64,000 nucleotides of DNA, taken from positions 186,001 to 250,000 of the forward strand of contig CANMPD010000003.1 of NCBI GenBank assembly GCA_947499635.1, read 5' to 3'. The notes beneath the pieces are model-generated. The model had not been told where the DNA came from, did not search any database, and saw only the letters and a program-made list of their open reading frames with translations. The position numbers and the translations under genes are program-made. This DNA is from an uncultured Paracoccaceae bacterium (lineage in GTDB: Bacteria; Pseudomonadota; Alphaproteobacteria; Rhodobacterales; Rhodobacteraceae). This document shows, piece after piece, positions 32,849 through 42,063 of this stretch (positions are counted from its first letter, which is position 1; each line of letters starts with the position of its first letter).

Positions 32849-34213
32849 TTAACCTTGTACTTCGGTGCCAACGACAGTCTGGTCGCCCTTCAGGCCGATT
32901 GGAAGGCTGTCAATATAGGCGTTGGGTGCTTTGCCATCGAACGGAATGCCGTCAATGATATCCGCTGCAGGCGTCGGTGCCTTGTAGCCATCGCTGTCCC
33001 AAGGAAAGTCTTCTGCGCTTGCCAGACCTTCGTCTACCAGCAGTTTGGCTGCTTCGAGATAGATTTCAGGTTTGTAAACGGACTTTGCGACCTCATCGTA
33101 CCAGCTATCAGGCTTGGCATCAGCAACCTGACCCCAACGGCGCATCTGAGTGAGATACCAAACCGCGTCTGAATAAAATGGGTAAGTCGCATTATAGCGG
33201 AAGAAGACGTTGAAATCAGGAACGTCACGCTTGTCGCCTTTTTCATATTCAAAGGTACCGGTCATCGATGCAGCAATCACATCATAATCGGCGCCCACGT
33301 AATCTGGACGAGACAAGATTTCCACGGCTTCTTCGCGGTTGGCATTGTTATTTTCGTCCAGCCACATTGCTGCGCGGATCAGCGCTTTGACGACAGCTTT
33401 GGTTGTGTTTGGGTTTTCTTCGGCAAACTCTGCTGTGATCCCAAAGACTTTTTCGGGGTTGTTCTTCCACAGCTCATAGTCTGTGATCACAGGAACACCG
33501 ATGCCTTTGAAAACAGCTTGCTGGTTCCACGGCTCACCTACGCTATAGCCAGAGATCGTGCCTGCCTCGAGGGTTGCCGGCATCTGAGGCGGAGGGGTGA
33601 CAGACAAAAAGGCTTCTGCACCGATTTGACCGGTTACGTTTTCTGGTGAGTAGTAACCAGGCTGGATACCACCCGCTGCCAACCAGTAACGCAGTTCATA
33701 GTTGTGCGTGGAGACTGGGAACACCATGCCCATGTTAAAGGGCTTACCCTTAGAATTGAAATCTTCGATCACGGGCTTTAGGTGAGACGCCGAGATTGGG
33801 TGAGATATTTTGCCATCCGCATCGGTCGGCAGGTTCGGCTTCATCATGTCCCAAACTTCGTTGGACAGTGTGATGCCGTTGCCGTTTAGATCCATCGAGA
33901 AAGGCGTGATGATATGCGCTTCGGTTCCATATCCGATTGTCGCGGCCAAAGGTTGGCCTGCTAGCATATGCGCGCCGTCCAATGTTCCGTCGATTACGCC
34001 GTCCAAAAGAACCTTCCAATTGGCTTGCGCTTCGAGTGTGACAAACAAACCTTCATCATCAAAAAAGCCTTGCTCATAGGCAATCGCAAGCGGCGCCATG
34101 TCGGTCAACTTGATGAAACCAAAGGTTAATACGTCTTTTTCCAGTTCCAGCTCAGCAAAGGCCGGGCTGCACAGTGCGGTGGTCGTTGCCATTGCGGCAA
34201 TCAGTTTTTTCAT
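32849..34213 (-). CDS. nrtA: Nitrate-binding periplasmic protein
   Basis: A 454-residue binding protein of the NrtA/CmpA family. The signal peptide is [20 protein letters not shown]; it is a standard type without a lipobox, so the protein is periplasmic and soluble rather than a lipoprotein as in cyanobacteria. Family landmarks: [45 protein letters not shown] and [27 protein letters not shown] precedes the ATG. It is the first structural gene after the NasT-controlled leader. Specificity for nitrate rather than bicarbonate is inferred from the operon. Confidence 0.93.
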   Translation of the reverse strand: MKKLIAAMATTTALCSPAFAELELEKDVLTFGFIKLTDMAPLAIAYEQGFFDDEGLFVTLEAQANWKVLLDGVIDGTLDGAHMLAGQPLAATIGYGTEAHIITPFSMDLNGNGITLSNEVWDMMKPNLPTDADGKISHPISASHLKPVIEDFNSKGKPFNMGMVFPVSTHNYELRYWLAAGGIQPGYYSPENVTGQIGAEAFLSVTPPPQMPATLEAGTISGYSVGEPWNQQAVFKGIGVPVITDYELWKNNPEKVFGITAEFAEENPNTTKAVVKALIRAAMWLDENNNANREEAVEILSRPDYVGADYDVIAASMTGTFEYEKGDKRDVPDFNVFFRYNATYPFYSDAVWYLTQMRRWGQVADAKPDSWYDEVAKSVYKPEIYLEAAKLLVDEGLASAEDFPWDSDGYKAPTPAADIIDGIPFDGKAPNAYIDSLPIGLKGDQTVVGTEVQG

Positions 34214-34271
34214 CGGGTCAGTCCCCCTGTTGGTTGACGCTTGATGACGATGAGAAGGCAGCCATCAAACG

Positions 34272-34334
34272 AAAAAAAGGTCGCTCAACCAAAATCCGCC
34301 GAGAGGAGATGGCGAATAAAGGTTGAGCGACCTT
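34272..34334 (-). terminator. Leader terminator upstream of nrtA
   Basis: On the minus strand, AAGGTCGCTCAACC (34334 down to 34321) pairs perfectly with GGTTGAGCGACCTT (34290 down to 34277), followed by a run of seven T (34278-34272). The loop of about 30 bases holds a further short stem, TTCGCC with GGCGGA. It sits about 60 bases before the nrtA start and well after nasS, so it acts on the nrtA leader. It is mutually exclusive with the hairpin at 34323-34340. Confidence 0.85.
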
Positions 34335-34365
34335 GCTCAAATATATGGTTCCCAAATCACTGGGA
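34323..34365 (-). promoter_or_regulatory. ANTAR-type two-hairpin RNA target of NasT in the nrtA leader
   Basis: Read as RNA on the minus strand, UUGAGC-AAGGUC-GCUCAA (34340 to 34323) is a perfect 6-pair stem with a six-base loop having A at position 1 and G at position 4, as known for ANTAR protein targets. Nine bases upstream lies a second stem, UCCCA/UGGGA (34365 to 34350), with loop GUGAUU; opening its last A-U pair gives AGUGAU, again A1 and G4. The downstream hairpin uses bases of the terminator's 5' arm (34321-34334), so bound NasT would prevent termination. Confidence 0.7.
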
Positions 34366-34482
34366 GAATTCTTTGGCTAGCGTCCTTGCTTGCCTTAACT
34401 CAAGACTGACAGCCACAGCGTTTTTCACAATATCTAAACGTAATGTTAACCTTAAATTGGGGTAAATTTTACGGTTGGGTCC

Positions 34483-34497
34483 ATTAAGTCGCTTAAT
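34483..34497. promoter_or_regulatory. Palindrome in the nrtA promoter region
   Basis: ATTAAGTCGCTTAAT is a perfect palindrome with 6-base arms and a 3-base centre, 12 bases after the nasS stop and upstream of the nrtA leader hairpins. The place where nrtA transcription must begin (about 34370-34509) makes it a candidate operator. It could also be a weak nasS terminator read on the plus-strand side. I see no clear sigma-54 promoter here. Confidence 0.35.
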
Positions 34498-34509
34498 TTT
34501 TCATCACGA

Positions 34510-35739
34510 CTATTTGTTTGGATCAAATATTTTGCCATCAAAAAATCGATTTACACCGTTTTGCTGGGGTGAACCTGCCGTTTCTGGGCTATCAGACGGC
34601 GTATTTGCGTCGTTATTACGAGGCGATGTCAGAATTTGAGAATCGTTTTGGTGAGATGTGCCATGCCCCTCGATACGGCAGTTCTGTGTCGGGATGCCGG
34701 TATCCAACCCTTTTAATGCTGCGCGATACAGATCGCCGCGAAACACTTGTGTGGCAGTTGCCATTGCGGCGTGGCGATCTAGACCCATTCGGGAGGCCAA
34801 TTGATGGGCAATCCACTGTGCCTGACTGTCCCAAGGAAAGGTGGCTTGGTCGCGGTGAAAACGCAAAAAGCCCGGCACTGTACGTTGTAATCCTTGTGGT
34901 GTGACCGTCAGTTTGCCGGATAAGGCGCGATCAATCATCTCTGGTGGCATGTTTAAATAGGGCTCTCGGGACAAAAGTTCCGCAGCCAACACACGGCTGT
35001 TCGGATCAGAGAGCCAACGCCCCGCACGCCAAACCGCACGGATCAAGCGGCCGGAGAGCGCAACTTCGCTTGCGGCCCAATCGCTGCGGACAGCCAAAAC
35101 TTTTTCTGGGGCAAATGACCAAATTGCAGAACTGGGTAGCAAGAGTGCGCCCAAAGCCTCTTCGACGACAAATGTGCCCCAAGGTTCGCCGACACAAAAT
35201 GCATCCACATCACCGGCCCGCATTGCATCTGCCATCAAAGGCGGCGGCACTGTGCGGATGTCGATACTTTGGGGGGCGGGGAAGCCAAGCGCGCTTAACC
35301 AGTAATACAACAGCTCCGCATGCATAGAAAAGGGAAACGGCACGGCGATGCGCAGGCGTTGCGGCGCAGCTTTGATCAGCGCATGGCCGGCGGCATAGGC
35401 GTCGTTAAATCCAAAATCATGTCCAATCTCGCGCAGCCGTTGCGCCATCTCGGCGCTGACGCCGATTACGTTGCCATTGACGGATAGGACAGAAATCGCA
35501 CTGAGCGCGGTGCCAGTGTTGCCCAACCCCAACGCCGAAGCCACGGGCACAGGCGCCAGCATATGCGCGGCATCTACACGGCCAAAGGCCAACATATCCC
35601 GCAGGGATGACCACGATGGTGCCCGCCGTAGATCCAGATCCAAGCCTTCTTCGGCAGCAAAGCCCATTTCCTGTGCCACAATCAGCGGAGCAGCGTCCAC
35701 CAGTGGGATATAGCCCACCGCCAGTGTCGCGCCTCTCAT
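34510..35739 (-). CDS. nasS: Nitrate sensor NasS (cytoplasmic NrtA homologue)
   Basis: A 409-residue homologue of nitrate-binding proteins with no signal peptide (MRGATLAVGYIPLVDAAPL), so it stays in the cytoplasm. This is the NasS type, which holds NasT inactive and releases it on binding nitrate or nitrite. Landmarks parallel to NrtA: GRVDAAHMLAPVPVA, HAELLYYWLSALG and FCVGEPWGTFV. The last 70 residues are polar, low in conservation and unlike the rest. It overlaps the nasT stop by 4 bases. Confidence 0.9.
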   Translation of the reverse strand: MRGATLAVGYIPLVDAAPLIVAQEMGFAAEEGLDLDLRRAPSWSSLRDMLAFGRVDAAHMLAPVPVASALGLGNTGTALSAISVLSVNGNVIGVSAEMAQRLREIGHDFGFNDAYAAGHALIKAAPQRLRIAVPFPFSMHAELLYYWLSALGFPAPQSIDIRTVPPPLMADAMRAGDVDAFCVGEPWGTFVVEEALGALLLPSSAIWSFAPEKVLAVRSDWAASEVALSGRLIRAVWRAGRWLSDPNSRVLAAELLSREPYLNMPPEMIDRALSGKLTVTPQGLQRTVPGFLRFHRDQATFPWDSQAQWIAHQLASRMGLDRHAAMATATQVFRGDLYRAALKGLDTGIPTQNCRIEGHGTSHQNDSQILTSPRNNDANTPSDSPETAGSPQQNGVNRFFDGKIFDPNK

Positions 35740-36320
35740 GACATCAGCTCTGCTGCGGTGACCAGCGATTCCGCCACATCGACCAACCGTTGGTTTTTGT
35801 TCATCGCGGTCTTACGCATAAGGGAATAGGCCTGCTCTTCGCCGATGCCACGTGCCTTCATCAGCAGGCCCTTGGCGCGGTCAATTACTTTGCGTTCCTC
35901 AAGAGCACGTTTGGTCTCTGCCAGCTCAGTGCGCATGCGTTGAAACATTGCAAAGCGTGCAATGGCTGCATCTAAAATGGGTTTCATGCGGGTGGGTTGC
36001 ATCCCATCAACCACATAGGCTGATACTCCGGCCTCAATCGCTGCGGTGGACATACCTTCGTCGGAGCGGTCCACAAACATCGCAACCGGGCGCTCTAGCG
36101 GGCCAGAGGCCAGTGTCAGCTCTTCCAACATGTCTCGGGACGGGCTTTCAAGGTCAATCAATACGACATCCGGATTGAGCGCCTGAATTTGCCGGGCAAG
36201 CCGATTGGCATCAGCAATGACATGTATTTCAAATTCCCCCGCGCTGCGCAGGCTCTCGTGCACTTGTTCGGCACGGTCTGGATCAGGTTCGACCAGAATG
36301 ATGGACAGTGGGCGTGACAT
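35736..36320 (-). CDS. nasT: Transcription antiterminator NasT (receiver plus ANTAR domain)
   Basis: A 194-residue RNA-binding antiterminator. Residues 1-120 are a receiver-like domain (ILVEPD, then VVLIDLESPSRDM). The C-terminal ANTAR domain spans about 130-190, with RKVIDRAKGLLMKARGIGEEQAYSLMRKTAM as its signature region. In known systems, NasT bound by NasS is inactive, and nitrate frees it to bind a two-hairpin leader. Such a leader lies just before nrtA in this window. nasT is the first gene of the locus; 36321-36513 should hold its promoter. Confidence 0.93.
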   Translation of the reverse strand: MSRPLSIILVEPDPDRAEQVHESLRSAGEFEIHVIADANRLARQIQALNPDVVLIDLESPSRDMLEELTLASGPLERPVAMFVDRSDEGMSTAAIEAGVSAYVVDGMQPTRMKPILDAAIARFAMFQRMRTELAETKRALEERKVIDRAKGLLMKARGIGEEQAYSLMRKTAMNKNQRLVDVAESLVTAAELMS

Positions 36321-36513
36321 GAATGCAGGTAGGCCATCTCAGTTAGGAGTAAGTAAAGGGTCTGCGGCGATAGTTTTGCAGGACAGGGAACAACTGCATA
36401 AAAAATAACCGATATCTGTCAAAGTCGCTGTTTCGGTGCCTCACTTCAATGTGAGCTATGGTAGGTGTTGATCAATCTAGAACGGAACACGCGGATTCGG
36501 CGGGCACATTAAT

Positions 36514-37497
36514 ATGATACGTGAGTTGATCTCATTTCCAGCGCTTTTATCAGCGCTTATTTTGTCAATGACAACCTCCATACAAGCACAAGAGCAGACA
36601 CAGGGCACGCAGATCTCTGGGGGCGAGGGGTCTGAGCCTGTCGTGACGGGCAATTGGCAACGTATCGGATATGGTCGTTTGATTGACAACGACCTGTTTG
36701 GCGACGGCGATGATCGCTGGCGGACGGGATCGATTGTGTCGTCTCGGATTTACGCGCGCACATGGGACGGACATCGCCCAGATCGGTTTGGAGAGCTGCT
36801 GGAGTTGCGTTTAATGGGGCAGGTGATCAGCCCCGAAAACTTGCAAGAACAAGCGGAGGATGATCGAAATTTTGTTGGTAATCTTTCTGCAGGTCTGCAC
36901 ACGCATTTTCAAAAAGGTCAGACTGAAATTAGCCTTGGGGCCAGTCTGGAACTGATTGGATCGCAAACTCGCTTGGATGATGTGCAAGAGGCGATCCATG
37001 ATCTGGTTGGGGTGCAAGGTGTCTCTGATGAGGTTGAGGACGCGCAGATTGACAACCAAATCCGACCAACGTTTATTGGCGAACTTGGCCGCAATTACGC
37101 GGTTGCTAACCTCGGTGTGCTGCGCCCGTTTGTGCAATTGCGTGCAGGGGACGAGACATTCGTTCGCGCGGGGGCGGATATCACACTGGGGACCTTGGGT
37201 CGTCGAGAGCTTTTGGTGCGTGACCCTGTAACTGGCCAGCGTTATCGCACGATGTATAACAGTCGCGGTGTCAGTGTCGTCTTTGGCGGGGATGTGGCAT
37301 ATGTTGAGGACAGCGTATATCTACCGTCGCAAGGGCCCCGTGGATTTAAATCGCGCCGCCACCGTCTGCGTGGTGGTTTACACTGGACCACAGATCGCAG
37401 CGCATTGTTTTTTGGGCTGACCTATCTTAGCCCCGAGTTCGAAGCGCAAGACGAGGGGCAAGTTGTCGGATCGCTACGTTTGCGGTGGGCCTTTTAG
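36514..37497 (+). CDS. Outer-membrane protein of the LpxR/DUF2219 family (lipid A deacylase-like)
   Basis: A 327-residue exported protein with a signal peptide (ending near SIQAQ) and a beta-barrel character: alternating hydrophobic strands and a terminal phenylalanine (LRLRWAF). The N-terminal stretch GRLIDNDLFGDGDDRWRTG resembles the catalytic ND region of LpxR, which removes the 3'-acyloxyacyl group of lipid A. HRLRGGLHW and GLTYLSPEF near the end also fit DUF2219. The active-site histidine of LpxR cannot be assigned with certainty, so enzymatic activity is uncertain. Confidence 0.72.
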   Translation: MIRELISFPALLSALILSMTTSIQAQEQTQGTQISGGEGSEPVVTGNWQRIGYGRLIDNDLFGDGDDRWRTGSIVSSRIYARTWDGHRPDRFGELLELRLMGQVISPENLQEQAEDDRNFVGNLSAGLHTHFQKGQTEISLGASLELIGSQTRLDDVQEAIHDLVGVQGVSDEVEDAQIDNQIRPTFIGELGRNYAVANLGVLRPFVQLRAGDETFVRAGADITLGTLGRRELLVRDPVTGQRYRTMYNSRGVSVVFGGDVAYVEDSVYLPSQGPRGFKSRRHRLRGGLHWTTDRSALFFGLTYLSPEFEAQDEGQVVGSLRLRWAF

Positions 37498-37869
37498 GTC
37501 AAAACAAGGTTGAGGGATGAGTTGATGAATGAGCTGCACAGGGGCCTCTCGCAGGTGCGCATATGGCTCGTGTGGAATATATACAGGACCTGCTGCGTGA
37601 GAGAATGTGCAAACATCTGTAAATGCGCAGTTGACTCTGCCCCAAACTCGTCTAAAAGCGCCACTTCATTGGTGTTGGTGGCCCCCGCAAGGGGATGCCT
37701 GTCATGGGGATGGATCGCAGATCTTACCTCAAGAGGACAACGCCCTTTATAGCCGCCGCTGATCCGGCTGCGTTCTGGCTGATTTAAGGTGTCATTCATT
37801 TTGGATGATGCCTGAATAGTGGGAACCAGTTTGGCATAAGCTGCGGAGCCACTAAAAGGAGATCAGCGC
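37498..37869. other. Gap before rpsD with possible structured RNA or small gene
   Basis: This 372-base stretch has no recognisable gene. On the minus strand, 37799-37494 is an open frame of 101 codons (starts MNDTLNQPERSRISGG), with a weak ribosome site and rare codons. On the plus strand, 37620-37790 can fold: GGCCCCC-GCAA-GGGG near 37680, CCTCAAGAGG at 37727, and an outer pairing GCGCAG (37625) with CTGCGT (37768). A 6S-like RNA is conceivable but I cannot match it to a family. The rpsD promoter must also lie here. Confidence 0.3.
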
Positions 37870-38490
37870 GTGACTAAACGTACAGCTGCCAAGTATAAAA
37901 TTGACCGCCGCATGGGCGAAAACATCTGGGGCCGTCCTAAATCCCCATTGAACCGTCGCGAATATGGCCCCGGCCAGCACGGTCAGCGCCGTAAGGGTAA
38001 ACTGTCTGATTTCGGTATTCAGCTGCGTGCGAAGCAAAAGCTTAAAGGTTACTACGGCGACCTGACTGAAAAGCAATTCCGCCGCATCTACGGCGAAGCT
38101 GAGCGTGTAAAAGGCGATACAGGTGAAAACTTGATCGGTCTGCTGGAGCGCCGTCTCGACGCGGTTGTGTACCGTGCGAAATTCGTTGCGACTGTTTTTG
38201 CTGCACGTCAGTTCGTAAACCACGGCCACGTTCTGGTGAACGGCAAGCGCGTCAACATTCCGTCTTACCGTGTTAAAGAAGGCGACGTGATCGAAGTTCG
38301 TGAAAAGTCCAAGCAAATTGCTGTCCTTCTGGAAGCGGTTCAATTGGCTGAGCGTGACGTTCCTGATTACATCGAAGCAGATCACTCCAAAATGACTGCA
38401 ACTTTCGTTCGCGCACCTGGTCTGGCCGACGTGCCATACCCAGTTATCATGGAACCAAATCTGGTTGTTGAATTCTACGCGAAGAACTAA
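37870..38490 (+). CDS. rpsD: 30S ribosomal protein S4
   Basis: Primary binding protein of 16S rRNA in 30S assembly, 206 residues. It starts with GTG, preceded by AAAAGGAGATCAGCGC, a strong site. Landmarks: [28 protein letters not shown], and the S4 RNA-binding motif [15 protein letters not shown] with [16 protein letters not shown]. It is a single transcript here, away from the alpha operon, as is usual in alphaproteobacteria, and is closed by a strong terminator. Confidence 0.97.
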   Translation: MTKRTAAKYKIDRRMGENIWGRPKSPLNRREYGPGQHGQRRKGKLSDFGIQLRAKQKLKGYYGDLTEKQFRRIYGEAERVKGDTGENLIGLLERRLDAVVYRAKFVATVFAARQFVNHGHVLVNGKRVNIPSYRVKEGDVIEVREKSKQIAVLLEAVQLAERDVPDYIEADHSKMTATFVRAPGLADVPYPVIMEPNLVVEFYAKN

Positions 38491-38517
38491 TCTTCGCCGA
38501 ACTTCACAGAATTTCGG

Positions 38518-38545
38518 AAGGGCTGCCTATATGGCAGCCCTTTTT
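38518..38545 (+). terminator. rpsD terminator
   Basis: AAGGGCTGCC, loop TATAT with flanking bases, GGCAGCCCTTTTT. The stem is perfect over ten pairs and ends in five T, 27 bases after the rpsD stop. Confidence 0.88.
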
Positions 38546-38638
38546 GCATCTAAATGACGGTTTTTTACGAAAAAGTTTTGGGACTGGGGAGCTTGTCACG
38601 TATCGGTGGCTTATTGATTGCGTCAAAAGGGGACCTGC

Positions 38639-39211
38639 ATGTCTATCGTTCGTACCGCCACAGTTGCAGCTGTTTTTTTCAGTCTCACCAATGCGGTCTT
38701 TGCAGATCCTTTAATGTTGGTCCCCTCTGATCCTCAGCCAAAAGACCTCAAACCTGGTTTGGCTGTGCGATATGCTTATCCGCATGAGGTCAAGAATTTG
38801 CGATCCGCAGAAAAAGCGTTGGCGCGTAAATCCGAAGTTGGCACGCCCTTGGCGGGGCTTGATCATCGCGATACGCTGATTGGCGAAAAGGTCATGACAT
38901 CGCGGCGGGATACTCAGGTTGCCGCGGATATTACTGGCTATGTCCGGTTTGATGCGCCGGGCGTTTACACAATAGATTTCCTCACCAACGACGGGCTGCG
39001 CGCAACGGTTGGTGGTCAGGTTGTTGGCGAATTCGATGGGCGGCAGTCTTGCGAAGAAACCTTTGCGGTTGAGGTCGAAGTGCCCAAGGCCGGGTGGTAC
39101 CCGCTGCATGCCTTGTATTTCCAACGTCTCAATACCGCCTGTTTGCATATGCGGGCAGGTTTGAATACGGACCGCCCCACATGGATGCCAGATACGGCTT
39201 TTGGTCACTAA
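38639..39211 (+). CDS. Secreted protein with PA14-like beta domain
   Basis: A 190-residue exported protein of unknown function. The start is the ATG at 38639, with AAGGGGACCTGC ahead and a signal peptide ending near AVFAD; a TTG seven codons earlier is less likely. The middle (about 95-170) has the alternating pattern of a PA14-type beta sandwich: GYVRFDAPGVYTIDFLTNDG, then WYPLHALYFQR. Such domains often bind carbohydrate. Two cysteines (SCEE and ACLH) could form a disulfide. No partner is evident from the neighbours rpsD and hisC. Confidence 0.7.
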   Translation: MSIVRTATVAAVFFSLTNAVFADPLMLVPSDPQPKDLKPGLAVRYAYPHEVKNLRSAEKALARKSEVGTPLAGLDHRDTLIGEKVMTSRRDTQVAADITGYVRFDAPGVYTIDFLTNDGLRATVGGQVVGEFDGRQSCEETFAVEVEVPKAGWYPLHALYFQRLNTACLHMRAGLNTDRPTWMPDTAFGH

Positions 39212-39291
39212 GGCCGATGTTTGTGGTGACTTGCGGGCTTTTCCATCGTGGCTAACATGGTTATGAGAGAGAGGCACGAAGGAGCCTCGCC

Positions 39292-40377
39292 ATGACGCAG
39301 ATCACACCGCAGCCCGGTATTTTGGACATCGCCCTGTATCAAGGGGGCCAAAGCCAAATTGACGGCCATGCGGAGCCATTAAAACTCAGCTCTAATGAAA
39401 ATCCCTTTGGGCCCAGCCCCAAGGCGATCGCGGCGGCGGCAGCTGAAATGGCGATGATGCATCGTTACCCCAGCACCGATCACAGGGATCTGCGCACCAG
39501 TATTGCCGAGGCTCACGGTGTGCAGGCGGACAATGTGATCTGCGGTGTGGGTTCGGACGAGATCATTCACTTTCTATGTCAGGCCTATGCAGGACCGGGA
39601 GATGAGGTGATCCATACCGAACATGGTTTTGCCATGTACCGTATCTCAACCCTCGCGGCAGGCGCGACACCCGTCGAAGTGGCCGAGCGTGATCGCTATG
39701 TTGATGTCGATGCGATCTTGGCAGCGGTGACCGATGCCACGCGTCTGGTGTTTATCGCCAATCCGGCCAACCCGACTGCGACGCTTTTGCCAACGGCTGA
39801 GATCACCCGCTTGGCTGATGGTCTTCCCAAGAGCTGTATTTTGGTTCTTGATGGCGCCTATGTCGAATTCTCTGAAGGTTACGACGGCGGGCAGACCTTG
39901 GCTGAAACACGCGAGAACGTTTTTGTCACGCGAACCTTTTCGAAACTTTACGGTCTGGGGGGGCTGCGTGTGGGGTGGGGGTATGGCCCGCGCGCAATCA
40001 TTGATGTGCTTAATCGTATCCGCGGCCCGTTTAACCTGTCTGGACCAGCCATCGCTGGGGCACAGGCTGCATTGGCGGACACCGACTGGGTGGCGCAGTG
40101 CCTGCGTATCAATGCGCAGGAACGTGTCCGACTTACGGGGGGACTGCGCCAGCTTGGGCTTGGCTGCGATGACAGCGCTGCGAACTTTGTGCTTGCACGC
40201 TTTGCAGACCAAGCCGCCGCCGAGGATGCCGATACATACTTGAAAGCTCAGGGTATCATTGTCCGCCATCCCAAAAGTTACAAATTGCCCAACTGTCTCC
40301 GTATCACGGTTGGACGCCCCGAGGACAATACCCGTGTCCTGGCTGCCCTTACTCAACACCTCACAGGCCCTGCATGA
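39292..40377 (+). CDS. hisC: Histidinol-phosphate aminotransferase
   Basis: PLP enzyme of histidine synthesis, 361 residues; in Rhodobacterales it often also serves aromatic amino acid transamination. Motifs: [13 protein letters not shown] at the start, [19 protein letters not shown], and [15 protein letters not shown] with the PLP-binding lysine. GAAGGAGCCTCGCC precedes the ATG. It overlaps tyrC by 4 bases, and that link with prephenate/arogenate dehydrogenase suggests a role in tyrosine and phenylalanine synthesis. Confidence 0.94.
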   Translation: MTQITPQPGILDIALYQGGQSQIDGHAEPLKLSSNENPFGPSPKAIAAAAAEMAMMHRYPSTDHRDLRTSIAEAHGVQADNVICGVGSDEIIHFLCQAYAGPGDEVIHTEHGFAMYRISTLAAGATPVEVAERDRYVDVDAILAAVTDATRLVFIANPANPTATLLPTAEITRLADGLPKSCILVLDGAYVEFSEGYDGGQTLAETRENVFVTRTFSKLYGLGGLRVGWGYGPRAIIDVLNRIRGPFNLSGPAIAGAQAALADTDWVAQCLRINAQERVRLTGGLRQLGLGCDDSAANFVLARFADQAAAEDADTYLKAQGIIVRHPKSYKLPNCLRITVGRPEDNTRVLAALTQHLTGPA

Positions 40378-41306
40378 GCACGCAAATTTATGACCGTATT
40401 ACCCTGATCGGCCTCGGTCTGATCGCGTCCTCTATGGCTTTGGCGATCAAACGCGCAGGGCTTGCTGGGCGAGTTGTGGGCTATGATCGTGATGCAGATG
40501 TATGCGAGACTGCCCGCGAAATTGGTTTGTGTGACGAGATCTCAGACAGCTTGCACAGCGCTGTTCAAGAGGCTGACCTTGTGGTGCTATGTGTGCCCGT
40601 TGGCGCAATGGGAGAGGTGGCGGCGGCCATGGCGCCTGCCTTGAAAGCGGGGGCAACGGTGTCGGATGTCGGATCCGTCAAACAAGCTGTGATCGACGCG
40701 GTTACGCCACATATCCCTGAAAACGTGCATTTTATTCCAGCACATCCGATTGCGGGGACGGAACACTCTGGTCCTGCGGCGGGGTTCGCCGAGCTGTTTG
40801 ACAACCGTTGGAGCTTGATTGTCCCAACCGAAGGCAGTGATGAGACTGCCGTCGCACAGTTGCAACACCTATGGGAAGGCATGGGCGCAAATGTCAGTGT
40901 GATGGATGCAGGTCATCATGATTTGGTGCTGGCCGTCACATCGCACACTCCGCATTTGATTGCCTATACGATGGTCGGTGTTGCCGATGATCTGCGACGC
41001 GTTACAGATTCCGAAGTTATCAAATACTCGGCGGCCGGATTTCGCGATTTTACTCGTATTGCGGCCTCTGATCCGACCATGTGGCGTGATGTGTTCCTGT
41101 CGAACAAAGAGGCGACGTTGGAGATTTTGGGGCGCTTCACCGAAGAGCTCTTTGCTTTGCAACGGGCTATTCGCACCGGTGATGGTGATACGTTGCATGA
41201 CTACTTCACGCGCACTCGGGCAATTCGGCGTGGCATCATTGATGCGGGCCAAGATACCGACGCACCGGATTTCGGGCGTGGTTCCAAAGTTGGATCAAAA
41301 GCGTGA
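40374..41306 (+). CDS. tyrC: Prephenate/arogenate dehydrogenase
   Basis: Cyclohexadienyl dehydrogenase of tyrosine synthesis, 310 residues, NAD(P)-dependent. The Rossmann motif is near the N-terminus ([16 protein letters not shown]), followed by DVGSVKQAV, and [11 protein letters not shown], in which the histidine is catalytic. SHTPHLIAY is the second conserved block. Translationally coupled to hisC (4-base overlap) and to the extensin-like gene (TGATG). Confidence 0.93.
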   Translation: MSTQIYDRITLIGLGLIASSMALAIKRAGLAGRVVGYDRDADVCETAREIGLCDEISDSLHSAVQEADLVVLCVPVGAMGEVAAAMAPALKAGATVSDVGSVKQAVIDAVTPHIPENVHFIPAHPIAGTEHSGPAAGFAELFDNRWSLIVPTEGSDETAVAQLQHLWEGMGANVSVMDAGHHDLVLAVTSHTPHLIAYTMVGVADDLRRVTDSEVIKYSAAGFRDFTRIAASDPTMWRDVFLSNKEATLEILGRFTEELFALQRAIRTGDGDTLHDYFTRTRAIRRGIIDAGQDTDAPDFGRGSKVGSKA

Positions 41307-42055
41307 TGAAGCGGCTGGGGGTGTTATGTGTGGCGGTCGGGATTGGCAGTACGGCTTTCGCCCAAGAACCTCGGCCACGCTTGCGTCCTGCGACCTCCGT
41401 GGTTTTGGCCAGCGCGGCGGTACCCGCTGATCTGACCGTTGATTTGACTGCAGCACCGCGCCCTCGTTTGCGCTCGACCGAGACACTTGAGAAGGTTCTG
41501 TTCGGACGCGCGAAAAAGCGGGCAGAAAAACGCAAAGGCATGGTCTGCCGTGATCCTGAAATCCAAGGCAGTGTTGTTGGCCACGTGCCGGGCCGCATTT
41601 CTGGCTGTGGTATAACAGATGCGGTAAAAGTCACCTCAGTTGCAGGGGTCAGCCTGTCCCAAGCTGCAACAATGACCTGTGAGACGGCTAAATCTTTGCG
41701 CGAATGGGTCGAAGACGATGTGCAAACGGCCTTTGGGCGCCGCCAGCAGGTGACACAACTACGCGTCGCGGCCCATTATGCCTGTCGCACGCGCAACAAT
41801 CGCCCCGGTACGAAACTCTCAGAACACAGCAAGGGGCGCGCGATTGATATCTCCGGCTTTGTACTGGAAAACGGTGAAACTGTGACAGTTCTGAATGGGT
41901 GGCGGGACCGCAAGACCAAAAAAGCATTGCAGTCTATGTGGAAGGGCGCTTGTGGACCGTTTGGTACCGTGCTTGGCCCGAACGCGGATCGGTATCATCA
42001 GGACCATTTCCACCTCGATACAGCGCAGCATCGTGGTGGATCTTATTGCCGCTAG
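41306..42055 (+). CDS. Extensin-like secreted protein
   Basis: A 249-residue exported protein with signal peptide (ending TAFAQ), a proline/arginine-rich stretch, and a C-terminal extensin-like domain (about 75-249). Conserved pieces include ACRTRNNRPGTKLSEHSKG, RAIDISGF and HQDHFHLD, a metal-hydrolase-like set of histidine and aspartate residues related to D,D-peptidase folds. I start at the ATG that overlaps the tyrC stop (TGATG); the GTG one codon earlier is also possible. The role is probably in the cell wall; no reaction is established. Confidence 0.85.
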   Translation: MKRLGVLCVAVGIGSTAFAQEPRPRLRPATSVVLASAAVPADLTVDLTAAPRPRLRSTETLEKVLFGRAKKRAEKRKGMVCRDPEIQGSVVGHVPGRISGCGITDAVKVTSVAGVSLSQAATMTCETAKSLREWVEDDVQTAFGRRQQVTQLRVAAHYACRTRNNRPGTKLSEHSKGRAIDISGFVLENGETVTVLNGWRDRKTKKALQSMWKGACGPFGTVLGPNADRYHQDHFHLDTAQHRGGSYCR

Positions 42056-42063
42056 AAAGGCCT

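Noticed and set aside
37620-37790. 6S RNA gene
   Set aside because: Some stems are possible, but I could not match the conserved features of 6S RNA; kept only as an unassigned gap.
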